A DNA stretch of 64,000 nt from Epiperipatus broadwayi (Eukaryota > Onychophora > Udeonychophora > Euonychophora > Peripatidae). The stretch is from assembly GCA_028023455.1 (NCBI GenBank), contig JAQFVV010000324.1, positions 186,001 through 250,000 on the forward strand. The letters are read 5' to 3'. Shown one piece after another: positions 1-14,237 of the stretch (the first letter of the stretch is position 1; each line of letters opens with the position of its first letter). The position numbers and the translations under genes are program-made. The notes beneath the pieces were generated by a model. The model was not told the DNA's origin. It made no database searches and saw only the letters and a list, made by a program, of their open reading frames with translations.

Positions 1-3000
1 TAAGGTAAAATGCCACAAGTAAAATTTCAATATTTTTTTAAGCAAGATCAGGCGAAATAATCATAATAATAATGACTCAAAATATATCAAAAATAGAATT
101 TATACTTAGTCAGAAGTAATTCCTCTACCCCCCCAGAAAAAAAAACTATCACAGTCGAATCTTTTAATTGAATATGGATTGCTAAAACATCTCAACATTA
201 TAAATATAATGTGAAATACAAAGATGATAAAATAATTTATTACTTATAATAATCCTGATAAATCATAGTAATTTTAGTCCCTAGTTTTTGAATTCAGATA
301 TAAAAAAATGTTTAATGTTAATGATCAGCTCTAAAAATTAAAATATTAGTATGATTTGTTTTAAACCCAGAAGTCAAACTGCAATTCTATAATGACTGAA
401 CTTTCTCTTTTAGCAAAGAATATGCCTATGTTTTCTGCAAACTTTCTATAATGCCATTTCTGAATTGATTTGTTATGTAGGTGACTAGTTTAGCTACACA
501 CCACAAAAATTTCAGAGCGCTAATGTATCTTACTTGAGTTATGATTTGAAATATGACATTGTATTTATATCTGAACTCAAATGGAACACATTAATTAACA
601 TTAAATATTGCTTTAATTGTGGAAAACTCTGCTACTGAAACATTTGAAATAATTCAAATTGTGTTTGACAGTGAATTCACGAGACACAAGAATATTTTTA
701 AATGGTTTACAGGTTTTGTGATGACAAAGATATGCATTAAAAAACAGATCATATAAAAGTACAAAACACAGTGCCCATATTATCATATCCTATAATCCAA
801 GCATTTTAGCATTTTAAAATTTTATGGTAACTAATAAAATATTACTAATCAAATGCTTTGATCCAGAGATAGTAAAAAAGCTTCTTAAGAGAAAAAGAAG
901 TTAGCTTTCTCTTTCATTGGAATACACCTATATTCATTATAAATACTTTTATCTAAAATGCATCATAATTGAAACATTGAAAGAAAAAAATGATCAGTTT
1001 AATTATGTAAACTATATTTTATAAATCCATCTCTTCCTGGACCGTTTTTAATATAATTTGTTTATCTAACTCAATTTTCGATATCCCTTCTCTCTCTCTT
1101 GTGATTAAATATGAAAATGTGTTAAAAAATATAAAAAAAAATTTAATAAAATATTTATTTAAAAAAATCAGCTTTAAGAAAGCAATTCTAGAAATAGGTA
1201 AAGATTAGCAGTCTTTTAATGAAATTTGGTCTTTTGATCAAATTTAGCATCTTTTTTTATTTCAACGATAAAAATTATCTTTTTTGATAAGTGCTTTTAA
1301 ATGAAATAACCATTCTTCTTTGGTGAACTTTGAATTAGCTCTTTATATTTTTTAGTCGTTTTTTTTTCTTTTGGAAATATTACACAAGATATTTATTAAA
1401 TAAAATTGATTTCTTCATTAATAAAAATAATGATAATAATTTAATGTATTATATATATTTTAATTCTGAGTTATATTTTATTATTTTATTATAAGATAAA
1501 TATGCCATAGATAAAAGTTAATTGGTGTTATGATTAAACCATTAATGTTCATTCTTTTAATGATTCTTAAGATCAACAATTAATTTTCTAATGAAAAAAA
1601 AATATTAATGAGATATTGTATAGAAAAAGAAAGATTATACATGAAACATAACATCATCTTTTCAAACCGCTCTACACCTAGAAACTTTATAGGGGGGGAA
1701 AATAGACTAAAAATAAAATATAAATAAAAGACATTTTTTTAAATTACGTAAAATGATGAATAGGTACTGATAGGGATTTGATGCACAAACTTCACCATTC
1801 ATTGATTACTATAAATTACAACGGAAAAAAATACTGTATTATAGTTAAAAATACGTTGATCGATGTACAGCAAACAGGTTTTTAAGAAGGAAAATATATG
1901 TCAGAAGTTAATATCACACCAGAAAATCAAATCTATCTAAATGAAAGTGGTATATGATAGCCCAATCAACTAAAATATGCGTCTGAAATACTGAACCTGT
2001 TTGAATATTAAATATTTGAAATGTGAAAGGTTTATTAAAGATCAAAGAATGAAAAAAGACGCTGCTTAAAGCAGACCATGACCTGCTGATATATTAAAAA
2101 TAAAGTATTATTATTTTAGCGCGGTTCTATAGCTGCAAAAACAAGCAAATATTGTTGAATAAACTTCATTGAAACGTTATCATATGGATCAATATATCTA
2201 TACCGTTACCGCAACCACGCCAGCCGGGTTATATTTACTTATAACAGCTTCGACGGAAACCACTGCTCTCCAAGATTACGTTATATTAGTCACAACGTAT
2301 TTTGACGCCACAAACCAGAATGGTAATAAATGCAAAGTGAACCGACCTTCATACGGATGAGATAGCAATTTCGCTCATATTTTCTTCATAAGCCAGCCAA
2401 GAATCAAGTTATCGTCAGATTGTTCTTTCAAATTATAATATGATAATAAAGACAGCCATGTTCTGTTTCTACCACAATTGTTACTATTTTTGATATAAGC
2501 ATCATTCTGCAATAAGCATCACACATCAAAATATTAAATACTTGAAAACAGATTCAGCGCATTTTTATAATCTTGCCATTTTTAAACGGCAACACTTTAA
2601 CTCATGGGATTTTATATGCAAATTCCAGCTTGAACGCCATGAAACATATTGGTACATATATTGTAAAATTCTTCCACCATTCTGATTATTAACTCTTCTT
2701 TAATAGCTTTTGACATAAAAGTAAAACAATCTGAAAAGTACTTTCAATGCAAAGTAAAGTTCCCATTCTTTCTAAAAATATAAATCTTGTGTTGTTCGAT
2801 TTTTTGTATATAGATAGCAGCAATTAAAATATGAAACAGCGCATACCCATTTCGTAAAAATAACAACGCATTAATGTTAATTAAAGACAAAAACTAATGG
2901 ACGTTAGATATAAAAAGCAGATACATACCTAAAGCAATATGACTACATAGATAAATCAATATTATATGATTCTAAACCAAGGAAGATAAAAGAATAAAAT

Positions 3001-3676
3001 AGATAAAAAAATAAAAAGAAAAAATTTAAAAAAGTTACTATACAATAATCTAAAATAATGTTATAAGTTAACTTAATATGATAATATATAAGTCGTTTTT
3101 AAAAAAATATTAATATGGCCTTAAGAAAAAATTTAGAGAAGGTTTTCATATTTTAATTCTTTGCACCATCTAAGTAGCCTGCAGCTTCCGAAATTGAACT
3201 TAAAGTAATACTATTATTTATCTCGACGATGATAAAATATTTTTAAAAGCGCAATGAAAAATAATTAGTTGACTACTTTTTAAAATCTTTAAAATATAAA
3301 TTGAGAGCTTTAAAAAAAATTACTTTAAAATATCTGGGCCTTTCTTAACACAAAATTTAAAAATATTTATCATATTCATTAAAATAAAAAGAAATGAGAG
3401 ATATCATCAGAATTTGTGGATTTTCAAGAAAATAAAAACTATATATTGGTAAATTATTTCTTGAAAAAATTTTAAATTGAAATGAGTATGGTATAACTTT
3501 ACAAGAAAATGCGGCAAAACTAAAATATATCTTAAATTTTGGTATAAGTATATTGTGATTTTCTAAATAGACTTAAAGAATAAAATGATTTATCAACTAA
3601 TGATAATAAGCGACAGTCTTAATAAAAATCAAGAGAGAAATAAAAAAAGACAAAAAAACAATATTCACATTTAATA
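1..3676. other. AT-rich DNA, no recognisable gene
   Basis: Long A and T runs and short ORFs only. A slightly CpG-richer pocket near 2090-2400 contains a 63-codon frame (2169-2360, non-ATG start) that resembles no family I know; I do not call it a gene. No repeat family seen elsewhere in the window was recognised here. Confidence 0.6.
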
Positions 3677-4176
3677 NNNNNNNNNNNNNNNNNNNNNNNN
3701 NNNNNNNNNNNNNNNNNNNNNNNNNNNNNNNNNNNNNNNNNNNNNNNNNNNNNNNNNNNNNNNNNNNNNNNNNNNNNNNNNNNNNNNNNNNNNNNNNNNN
3801 NNNNNNNNNNNNNNNNNNNNNNNNNNNNNNNNNNNNNNNNNNNNNNNNNNNNNNNNNNNNNNNNNNNNNNNNNNNNNNNNNNNNNNNNNNNNNNNNNNNN
3901 NNNNNNNNNNNNNNNNNNNNNNNNNNNNNNNNNNNNNNNNNNNNNNNNNNNNNNNNNNNNNNNNNNNNNNNNNNNNNNNNNNNNNNNNNNNNNNNNNNNN
4001 NNNNNNNNNNNNNNNNNNNNNNNNNNNNNNNNNNNNNNNNNNNNNNNNNNNNNNNNNNNNNNNNNNNNNNNNNNNNNNNNNNNNNNNNNNNNNNNNNNNN
4101 NNNNNNNNNNNNNNNNNNNNNNNNNNNNNNNNNNNNNNNNNNNNNNNNNNNNNNNNNNNNNNNNNNNNNNNNNNNN
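3677..4176. other. Assembly gap, 500 N
   Basis: An unbroken run of exactly 500 N. The round number suggests a placeholder of fixed size, so the true distance between the flanks is unknown. Confidence 0.99.
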
Positions 4177-5539
4177 ATAGTTATAACAATATACTAACTA
4201 CATATATTATATTGGAAATGATGGGTAATTTACAGTAAAAAATACATATATATATATATATTAGTAATAAAATTTTATTTTTTAAGAAATATATAAACTT
4301 TGATAATAAATGTACATAATCATATATTATATATATTTGTTGACCATTGTATTACGTTGATTATATTAAATATAGACAATGACTTAAATGATGACAAGAA
4401 AATAATCATAGCAATAATAAATAAATCAAGTATTGTAATAACTAACTGAATATGAGAGAGAGATAATAATAATAATATATTAATATTCTGTTATTTATTT
4501 TATTTTTTAAAATGAATCGATAATAAAAATATTTTAAAATTACAACAATAGGAAAACCCTAGGTTTAAACAATGGGAATAATGCCTGTATAAAAATGAAA
4601 ACAATTAAAAATCATCCTTCTTTATTATTCTGCATTTTGACATGAAAAGTCATTTTATTGAAGCAATTATCTTAATAATATTTTTCTGCAAAATGGACAT
4701 TTTTAAAGCAGTGCTTATTGTTTTTCTATTTATTTGCCATTCAGGAAAAGAATAAAGGAAGTGAATAGAACATTTTTATTCTAATTCAATAATCAGATAA
4801 GTTAAAATAATTTATCAATTTAAATTTTAAAAAGTATTATGATTTTTTTTAAAAGAAACTAAAAAAGAAATCAGAACGGTTTATTTAAAGTTTAAAAGTT
4901 TATATAGACAATATTACAAACAGTAAATAGCTGTATTCTGTCTATAAATATATTTTTACTAAATGCAAACCACATATATATTTATATAAACCTGTGTATA
5001 TAGTTAAAATATGACATACATTGGCTAGAATGATTAATTGTCTTCAGGTGAGCATTTTTATCCACTATAGCCATGAGAAAATTAATATTTAACTGTCTAC
5101 AATTTAAGTAGCTGATAAGCTGGATCCACACAAGTGGAAATCTATGTGAGGAGTAACACAAAACTACCCACTGCCAACTTAAATAAATTCAGAATGTGCT
5201 ATTTAAAATCAATCAGAGTTCTTAGTATCTATAATGAAAAAAAAAATGCATAAAGTGTAAGAACTGTTTATGTAAGAAGGACTCTGAAAAATAATGATAC
5301 CTGATCATATCAATTCATAAAATATTGTAAAATTATGTTTTATATTCTTTTGTATAGATCTGTATTTTTATTTTTATTTATTATCTCGGTCTTATATTTG
5401 GTGAGTACTCATGATAATTCAACATGGAACAGTCCAACATAAGAAAATATCAAAAGAGTAGGGGGGAGATTGAAAAGTCTTTTTTTTTCATAAAATCTAG
5501 GTAATTTTTTTGCCAAAATACTTGATTTTGTCTTGCATT
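4177..5539. other. AT-rich DNA, short (AT)n only
   Basis: No coding signal seen. A short (TA)n tract lies at about 4246-4260. Otherwise A/T-rich single-copy-looking sequence. Confidence 0.55.
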
Positions 5540-5606
5540 GGTGGTCGAGAGTTCAGCGCGACTGCCTTGCACTTGCAGTTGCCCGGCCAATGCTATGACA
5601 CTTAAA
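5540..5606 (+). repeat. tRNA-like SINE fragment (diverged)
   Basis: Starts with GGTGGTCGAGAG, the same A-box-like head as the SINE copies at 9.1 and 10.0 kb. It keeps the anticodon-arm-like region and ends in CTATGACAC followed by A-rich sequence, like the other copies. It lacks the B-box stretch through an internal deletion, so it is a degraded member of the same family. Confidence 0.6.
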
Positions 5607-8319
5607 AAAATACTTGATTTTCAGCTATGAACATTAAATTGAGTGTTCAAACAGAATTCTTAAACAGTAAGAGTTTTTCTTTTTGAAGTCACTGAAATAA
5701 CCAATGCCACAACATGACATGACTATTTATATTAATGTTTTACTAATAGTATTCTTAAGATCCTTATAATAAATAAATGTTTAATGCTTTTAAATTAATA
5801 TTCTTTATAAGTTTCTGCTCTATCATATCATGTGTTGTTTTATTATTATATTTTTCCACACTTAAAACTGCATACTGCATCTGGAGTTGCATTTAAATTT
5901 TCATTTTGTTAGCAATCTCACTTTTTTTAATTAATAGATCTTTTCATTATTTTGGATATATAGATGTCAATATTATGGGTGTCTATCATGGGAAAATAAG
6001 AGTAAATAGTTTTAAATTGTTTCATTAGCAAAATGATAGATACTCATCATAGACATAAAAGTTATGAATACAGAGGAATATATCCAAATAATTTAGTTGC
6101 ACTTGTAAATATATTTTTTATTTTTATTTTCTACAGTGATTGATAATTGGTTTTATGTTTGAATATATTTTGTTTTTTTTTTGTAAATAAATATTATGAA
6201 GTTTTGTTAATTGACAAGGTCTCTGTAGTTTGTTGATCTAGCATATACATTTAATCCAGCATTTACATTCAATCCTATAACCAATATTTTACACATGCAC
6301 ACACATACACATTACTGTTTAATGAGCATGAGAGAAAATTGTTAAATAAAGGTTATTTCTTACTAATAGATAAGATGAGTTATTTTAGTTGTTAACAGTT
6401 TGCATAGGTACATCCGTGTTAAGAGAGTTGAATGCAAATTCTTCCTAAGTTCGAATATCTGAGGCAACGGTTATGAAGAAGAGTGGTGAGATGTTAGATG
6501 AACTGATTTAAATTACTTGTAGATTTGATAGATAATGCTTAGGCTAGTCTATTAAAGATAGATGTAATCATGAGTCAAGTACTTCAGCATGTTATCTCTA
6601 GCATCCTACATGAAGACCCTAGGTCAGACAGTAGTTAGATGCAATCTTGCTCTCTTTCCCTATATATGTGGATGGACAAGACTATTACATTTGGCACTAC
6701 CAACTTTAGGATATGAAAAATAGGTGTTACCAACACTTTTAGATTTGATGTAAGTTGATTATATGTTGTGGTTGAACCAGCTAATTGTTGAAGTTGATAC
6801 CTATATTGTAATTAAACTCTACTTAAAACACATTATTTTCTTTTAAAAAGCTAAAACTAATAAGCCATCATAAAGGTTATACACTATCATTAAGTTTACT
6901 GGCATTTTAAAACAGGCAAGGATTATATTAGTTCACTGCAAGACTGCTTACCTGGGACTACCATTAAAAATTCTAAATCATGTTATTTTAAAGCAATATA
7001 ATCTTAACAAATTAACTCTATTTTCTTCATTAAATAAGTGTTAAATAAAATGCTAATACTTTATCAAAAAATTTAAATATTTATGTTATATATATATATA
7101 TATAAATTTTATAATAAAAATAATCTTAATGTTAGGTTGTCTCATGTGGTATTTCCACAACTATTAGCAATCTGAGGACAAAACTTTCATTCAATAGATC
7201 AAATTTTTTTTCAATTATCTAACTAAAAGTAAAATAGAAAACTTTAGCTCTAATTTTATTACTTTACAACTAGGCTAAATTGCTCTGGAAATTTAATTTT
7301 TTTATTAGAAATTTGTTTTATAAGAACAATCTAAATTTGAATTCAAGCTTTTTTGAGCATTACATACTATTGCCTTTTTCACTAAACTTATTATTCAATT
7401 ATTGTATTATTTTCTTCTGTTCATATTTGAATACAATATTTTATAATTATTACTGCATCAAAATAAATGGGATACATGTAATTGCAACAGCAGTAACAAA
7501 AATTTATTTTTATAATTAGATATACATACATTTTAAGTTTCACATACTTTACTACTCCAGATAATTTTTCCATGTTATTTTCTGCAACAATGAATTATAT
7601 TAATTTTAAATATTGTTAACTTGTAGAAACTAATCTTGAATTAATTTGGCATTGTCATGTGACTGTAAAATAATATTAAACTAAATTAGTTAAAAGTTTA
7701 TCAAAAAACACATAATAGAAAGACTGAAAAACAGTAACATTTGCATATGCAGATAAACACACAAAAAGAAAATTCAAAAATAGTCACTAGACACTTGCAA
7801 ATAAATATATGGAATGGTACTGGAAATCAGTTAAAATGTATAAATATTGCAAATTTGAAAGTATATTTGGGAAAACAATAAAAAAAAATAATAATAAGGC
7901 ATTACCAAAAAGACATTTTGGATTTCAGTAGCTTAAAACTATAACAAATTCTCTAACTTATCATGAATAATATTCCACTTTATTTAGTCTACTTAAGAAC
8001 CATTTATTATAAGTTTAAATAATCAGTGGATCCTAAATAAGTGTACTACATTCAAATTCTGACATATTCTAAGTATTGGCATTTCATCAATGAGAAGCAT
8101 TGGATTGCATCTATATATCCCGAAACCACTTTTATTTCTATCTAAACAATCTTCAAATTCAAACCAAGGTAATTTGTTTATTTACTTTAAATAGATTTAT
8201 ATATTTTAGTTTGTTAAAAAAAATTTTTTTATTAAATGTGTTTTATTAGTTCTTACATATAGATCTAAGACTTAAATACTTAATAGAAGAGCAATTCAGA
8301 GATTTTGGATCACTCAGTG
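5607..8319. other. AT-rich DNA, no recognisable gene
   Basis: Mostly A/T-rich. A somewhat GC-richer patch at about 6410-6790 has no open frame or family resemblance that I can identify. A (TA)n tract lies at 7087-7103. The 79-codon frame at 7280-7519 is low-complexity and hydrophobic because of T-richness, and it starts at a non-ATG codon. Confidence 0.5.
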
Positions 8320-8660
8320 AAATATGAAGGAATATATGTCAGGAGAAAAAAAAATCAAAATGAAATACAGGAATGAGGAGAGCAGATAAATATCACTACA
8401 TTGAAAGAGTTAAGGAACTAAAAAATGAGTTGGGCTGGATATACTGATAGAAGAAAAGATTGTAGATAATAGGTCAAAGTCTTAAACTGGATCACAATAG
8501 ATTTCACAAACCTAGACAGAGGTAACATGTGAGATGGATAGATGAAACAAGGAAGTTTGTAGACATGATGCAGAAAAGAGAGATTGGAAAAACTTGATTA
8601 AATTTGAAGAGATCTTCATTTTACAATAGATTGACAATGGTTATACTTTTCAGGCATCAA
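8320..8660 (+). pseudogene. LINE 3' end fragment (C-terminus of reverse transcriptase ORF)
   Basis: Plus-strand translation broken by stops and frameshifts reads MSWAGYTDRRKDC near 8424-8462, then a WI..D block, then RWIDETRKFVDM near 8530-8570. This is the order of the conserved C-terminal tail of many animal non-LTR retrotransposon polymerases (W-A-G-H..R..D.R, then W-I-P, then R-W-x-D-x-I). Only this tail is present, as expected for a 5'-truncated insertion. The family assignment below LINE level is not possible from this piece. Confidence 0.65.
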
Positions 8661-9003
8661 CATATCACATGACTTTCTCAAATTATTTTCAACACCTGTA
8701 TTAAGATTAGGTCATTTATTGTAAACCAATCCATCATTTACATAATAGATTAATTTCTAGCTATCAGCCTTCAGTTATGAAGGACATGGGATTGCATTTA
8801 CACATACAAAAGATAGCTCTGAAATAAGTAAATAGAGTAAATATTACTTTTTATTTATTAAAATTTTGAAATTAAATTAGAAACATCATGTGATAATTTG
8901 TTTGCTATACTACAATAGATCAGATATCTCAAAACGGATTATTCGAAAGTACTGTATATGCATTTTTTTGTAAAAAAAAAAAAAAAGTAATAATTTTTTT
9001 TTT

Positions 9004-9043
9004 CTCATGTGTCATAGCATCAGCCGGGAAGCGAACCCGAGCT
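9004..9043 (-). repeat. tRNA-like SINE, 3' fragment
   Basis: Read on the minus strand, it has the B-box-like GGGTTCGCTTCCCGGCTGA followed by the family's 3' end CATGAG and an A tail (seen as a T run on the plus strand). The sequence matches the copy at 9104-9206, and the 5' part is missing. Confidence 0.8.
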
Positions 9044-9103
9044 ATAATATTCTACATACGGTCAGTTTATAAAATAGAATGAATTTAAGCTAACAAGCTC
9101 AAC
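9044..9103. other. Spacer between two SINE copies
   Basis: Sixty bases of AT-rich DNA separate two same-orientation SINE copies. The T run at its right edge is the A tail of the next copy. Confidence 0.5.
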
Positions 9104-9206
9104 TTTTTTTCCTCATGTGTCATAGTATCAGCCGGGAAGCGAACCCGTTAACCCGGGACAACTGCTTGTAAAGCAGCTATCGCTGACCTCTCGACCACCA
9201 ATTATG
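9104..9206 (-). repeat. tRNA-like SINE, near complete
   Basis: On the minus strand the element reads GGTGGTCGAGAGGTCAGCG (A-box region), then an anticodon-arm-like hairpin GCTGC-TTTACAA-GCAGT, then GGGTTCGCTTCCCGGC (B box), then CTATGACACATGAGG and an A run. A 7-base loop with TAC in the anticodon position and intact stem pairs argue for descent from a tRNA; tRNA-Val(TAC) would fit the loop. A and B boxes are the internal RNA polymerase III promoter known for this class. I see no separate tRNA-unrelated body. Confidence 0.8.
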
Positions 9207-10007
9207 AAAATGATAAAAAAGTATTTTTTTTTTTTACTTTCCTCATTGTAAACTTCAACCACAATAAATACGTTTTTTTGGATTTGATTTTTAAAAAACT
9301 TTGTTTTTAAATTAGTCTCATTTGCAAAAATTGTGCATTTTTTTTATGGATGAATAAAACTACTAGACTTATTAAATAGACAACGTCAGATATAATTGGA
9401 TTTCTTTATAAAGACAGTGCAGGATATTTGGAATACCTTAGGCTAAATGCACGTTTATTTTTTTTTTTTTGGAAACGTTACATTTTAAAAAAACTTTTTT
9501 TTAAATAAAAAAGTTTTTATATAAAATTAGTGAATAATATGGAATTTGAAAGACCTATTTACGTGGCTTATTAATTTTCTGACTGCAGTTAAAATTCTTC
9601 AATATAAATCATTATTAATATTCTCAAACTGAAATATAATGGATTTTGCATTATAAAACTATCTCATAGGCCGATTTGTCTAAAAAAAAAAAAAAAAGAA
9701 AGAAACAAAATGATCTCTATTGTTTGAAAATTATAATACTGAACTTTAGTATCAATATTGAGGAACATTTGTTGTCAAAAAAAGGCACTCTCTTTGCAAA
9801 GTTATTGAAGTCCACAGATTACGTTGTGGTCCAATTTAATTTCAACACACATTTTCCACAATCATTCTCAATATATATCTAGACATGACAAAAAGAAATT
9901 AATATTACTGTGCTGCTGTATCTTTTGCATATCATTATATCTATCATAATAAGTATTAGTAATGTTGACAGTGTGATTTATGTAGCAATTAAACTCGATT
10001 ATTGTCA
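9207..10007. other. AT-rich DNA
   Basis: Several A or T homopolymers, including one at 9684-9698. The 68-codon frame at 9676-9882 begins at a non-ATG codon in an A run and looks like chance. Confidence 0.5.
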
Positions 10008-10103
10008 AGCACTGGTGAGATCAGCGACAGCTGCTTTACAAGCAATTGTCCCAGGTTAGCAGGTTTGCTTCCTAGCTGATGATATGACACATGAGAAAAA
10101 AAA
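10008..10103 (+). repeat. tRNA-like SINE (diverged copy)
   Basis: Plus-strand copy of the family at 9104-9206. It has CACTGGTGAGATCAGCGACAG, the same GCTGC-TTTACAA-GCAAT arm, a decayed B box (CAGGTTTGCTTCC), GATATGACACATGAG and an A run. Several substitutions against the 9.1-kb copy, some of them CpG to TpG or CpA, suggest that it is older. Confidence 0.8.
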
Positions 10104-13100
10104 CTGATTATTATCAGTCTGCAAAAAATCTTTTCTCTAGCAATTGAGCACAAAGAAAAAAAATTATATTATTTCAAATCAATCCAGAATTGTTTTTACA
10201 TACTCTGTTCAATAGGAGTTTGTAACTAAATTATCTTATATTAATGTGCAAAGTAAAATTAAAACTTCTTTAAGATGAGTAAATCCAAAATTTTTAACAC
10301 CATCTTAAATTGACTATTATTTTTATATAACTCTTGGATTTATATGATACTTAAATACTTTACATCTAACACATTGCTACAGTTAACTATTGGGGATTGA
10401 ATCTATTTTGTCTCTTTTTAATTTCAATAACATACTTAAAATCAAATCCAAAAAAAAGTCATTTATGGGTCAAATTTTACATTTTAACATATTTTTTTTT
10501 ACAAAATATATAACCTCAAACATTTTTCAGATTCTTCTTTGATCTGTTCTACCATTCTGTTTCTACAAAGAAAATTTTAAAAACCAATTTTATATTTAGG
10601 CTTGATGCTATATACTAGCTTTGTGGTAAAAGAAGTAATAACTTAAATCACCTCTTTATAAGATATAATTATTTCAGATAGATAGGATATCTTGTATTTA
10701 TTTGGTAAATCTGAGGTTAACTTAAAATATTGTGCTAAAATTATAAATGTCTTTAATCCACACACACAGTGCTCACACTGAAGAATGTGAATGACTAGAT
10801 GTCCATTCAATTTTGTGTAATAAAGTAGAGATGTGTTACAAATTAATATTATTTTTATCAATTCTTCCATAAATTTACCAGAAAAATATAAACATCTTAA
10901 CATGATAATCCTAGCATTTACAAGTCCTGATATCTGGTAGAGATTGTTTAAACCTGCTAATGTAATGAATTGTAACCTAATTTTAAAATATTATTAGATA
11001 TTTTTCTAATAAGTAATTGATATACATGTTCAAGAGTGTATGCAACAACTTAATGTTTGAATAAGCTATTTATTTAATAGATGTGATAATCTTATTCAAA
11101 AAAGGATTGACAATACAATAAACATAAAAATATTGGTCTGAAAAAAGTTATTAAACAAAGGAGTGAGCAAAACAGATTTAAAAGAATCTATCATAAAAAC
11201 CATAAAGCAATACATAGTAATATTTTATGACAGAATTCTATACTATTTCTTCAAAAATAGTTGTTGCATAAATAAAAATCTTCAGTTTTAAGTTTTTTAA
11301 TCCGGCTTGCAAATAAACAAAAATCTCTACTTTTATACATGTAGCCAAACAAAAAATGCATTATAACTATAAATAGAAATTCAATAAAATTTTAGCATAA
11401 TTTCTTGGCAATATTGTCATCTTAAAAATAATTCACTTTATCTCATAATTCAATACAAAGATTAACAATATCACAAATTAACTACAGCTTGTCACTGGAT
11501 AAAATCAGATTTGTAAGTGAGCAATATACTATGTATGTTTAATGTGAAAAAACCATTAAATTTCATTTTTTTTATTTATGGTACAGTCAGTTTCTTAAAA
11601 GATTAAGACACAGGCTCAACTCAAGGGTTCCATTCTACTGACCAAATTGAGATTTTTTTGTTATCTTTTTGTAAACTGTGAATCAATCCAGAAATCTTTA
11701 GCTCTTATAAGAATCCTACAGCTCTTATTAACACACATGCAGAATAATTAATGTTTTATGATCAACTTTTGAAATATTAAAGTAAATTGTCTTAAAATAA
11801 TGGCAATCAATAGCAAACTATCTATCCTCAATGATGTTTAAGTGATATTACTTAATGTTTTTACTTTCCTTCAAATAGACAACTTGCTTTTGCAATAATA
11901 GAATGGCAGTCTCAGTGGATAAAGATTTATATAAAATATTATTTTGGTCAAGTAAATAGAAGTATTATGTTATGTTTACCCTTTTCCTCTCTTCTTTCTT
12001 CATTCCTCCAACCCTCATTCACTTCTCTCTTTTCTCTCTCTGCTTTTTATTTATAATAGTAATTGATATATTCTCTTTCATTGTTTATTATAAGAAGGGT
12101 TGATTATACAGAGTGGATCATATCCCAAAAGGTTAATCCCATTGACCTTTATTTACATCAATAGCTTTTTCATAATAAACTGTTTTGCAATTATAAACAA
12201 AAATAAGTTTTATTTTGTTAGTTTAAAGATAGACGTCTAGAAACATTAAATCCATATATTATAAAAGAATATATTGCGTCTCTTTTAAATTAAGTTTACT
12301 TTTCAATGGGAAAAAAAACATCTAAAGATAATTTTAATTCAGATTGTTTTCTACATTATTTTTAATGCAAACAAAAAAATGAGTAAAACAAATAACAAAT
12401 TTAAAAGCAAATTTACGTTTGTATTAACAAAATAGCTAATATTTTTTCTTTCTATATGTTTTTAACTAATGTTTCCCTCTTTCCTTTTATTGATCAAAAG
12501 AGTGCTGACTTCCAAAACTTTGATAGAGCAATAAAATGGTATCAACATTAGAAATAATAAAAACAAAAGTTAAAAAGAGAAAAAACTTTAAAACATCATA
12601 AATGTCTTTTGTAAATAATGAAATAATTACACTTTTGCTAAAAATAAACTAATTTTTTATCTCTGTAATTATTTAAAAAAGATCTTTTTATATGATTTTC
12701 TTTATATGAAAATTAAAAATATCAGGATACCCAACTAATAATCACTTGTAAGTACAATATTAATTAACTCAATATAAGTTATATATAATTACAAAATTAA
12801 TTTAGTTTTAATTGATTTTTTTCTCTATTAACTACGATGGGTATCAAACAAAACTAACAATAAAAATAAATTAATTTTAAAATCCCCTCTCTATTAATAA
12901 AATACTGAAAATTTAAAAACCAAAATCAGAAGCATAAGTATATTATCAAGTGCAGAAATATTGCGATATTCTATATATACCTACGTTATATTAGGCGCTG
13001 TCAGGTAAAATAATGTAATATTCCTGAACTGCAGCACCCCTGCTTTTTTAATAAAAATATATTCTCGATAGAGATTTATAAATTTGTGAATAGCAATTAA

Positions 13101-13990
13101 TATATTCATTAACAGAACATAATCATTTCAGTTATAAACAATTTAAACACAAATCATTTTCATCTTTAAAGTTTGACATTAATAAAACTATGCATTAAAC
13201 AGTGCCGAGTCAATGCCCGATTAATAGTTCCCATAATAACATTTTCTGGAATAGATTTTTATTAAATTATACAATTGTATAAATTTATTTTTTAAAAAAA
13301 TTACACTAGCTATTTTCAAAACATTCAAAAAAGATTTTTCCTACATCTTTATCATATCTTTCAATTATTAAAATAGGCAAAACTCACTATATGTATTGCT
13401 ACTCACTGCAAGCTAGAGTAATCAATGGATGCCTGTTTTAATACCAGTTATATGCAAGCATAAGAAATGGTGATCATGTGATATCTTTTAATGTTGAATA
13501 ATAATTCAGTATAAATGCATAAAAAAGATGGGGAGATATATATTTTTGATGTATTATCAGTGAATTGAATTTTACTAAATACAAAATTCTTTATTACAGA
13601 AGATTCATTATTTTAATTTAAAGAAATGTATTTTTTTAAATAATGATAATATTTATTTTTATAAAAATGTTTTAAATATGGTAAAACAGGTTTTACAGTA
13701 CTGTAACGGTCATATTTGTACATTCGCGCAACAAAATCCAAAGTTTTAGTAAATCATCCCAAGGCTGATCGAAATGAGGTTGTTGAGACCCTGAATCTAA
13801 TCTCACTTCAGTTACTTTATGCTCAAAGATATACTACCTTATGGATGACATATATGAGGCTACACCAGTATTTTTTTAATTTGCATGCCAGCGGTAGCAC
13901 ATCCGTAAAACATGAGATGATGGGAAATGGACATATTTCAAAGTATAGCTATATAGGTGTAGCATGACCAACACTACTAAATATGGATTG
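10104..13990. other. AT-rich DNA, no recognisable gene
   Basis: A pyrimidine-rich tract occurs near 11980-12045. The frame at 13716-13967 (83 codons, TTG start) is less AT-biased than its surroundings but matches no family I know. No splice-bounded exon series is apparent. Confidence 0.5.
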
Positions 13991-14237
13991 TGATTCATAA
14001 TAACTAAATACTAATAGTTAACTAATTAATAATGAGCAAAATTGAGACACTAAGCAGAATGTATTAGGGTGAGCTTCTAGGATTATTATTATACATAAAG
14101 ACGTACTTAGTGCACCACCATGCATATAGAATAAAGGTGCATGTTCTAACATTTTCATAAACACATTAAAAGAAGACTTTGTGTTAAGGTTGGAATTATT
14201 AAAACATGTATGAATAGCAGACCTTATGTTATTAAAA

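Noticed and set aside
9104-9206. A functional tRNA gene on the minus strand
   Set aside because: The flanking head and the CATGAG-A(n) tail recur in the other copies and the acceptor stem is not evident, so it is a tRNA-derived SINE.
13716-13967. 83-codon ORF as a host exon
   Set aside because: It starts at TTG, has no recognisable domain and no supporting splice context; left as unassigned.
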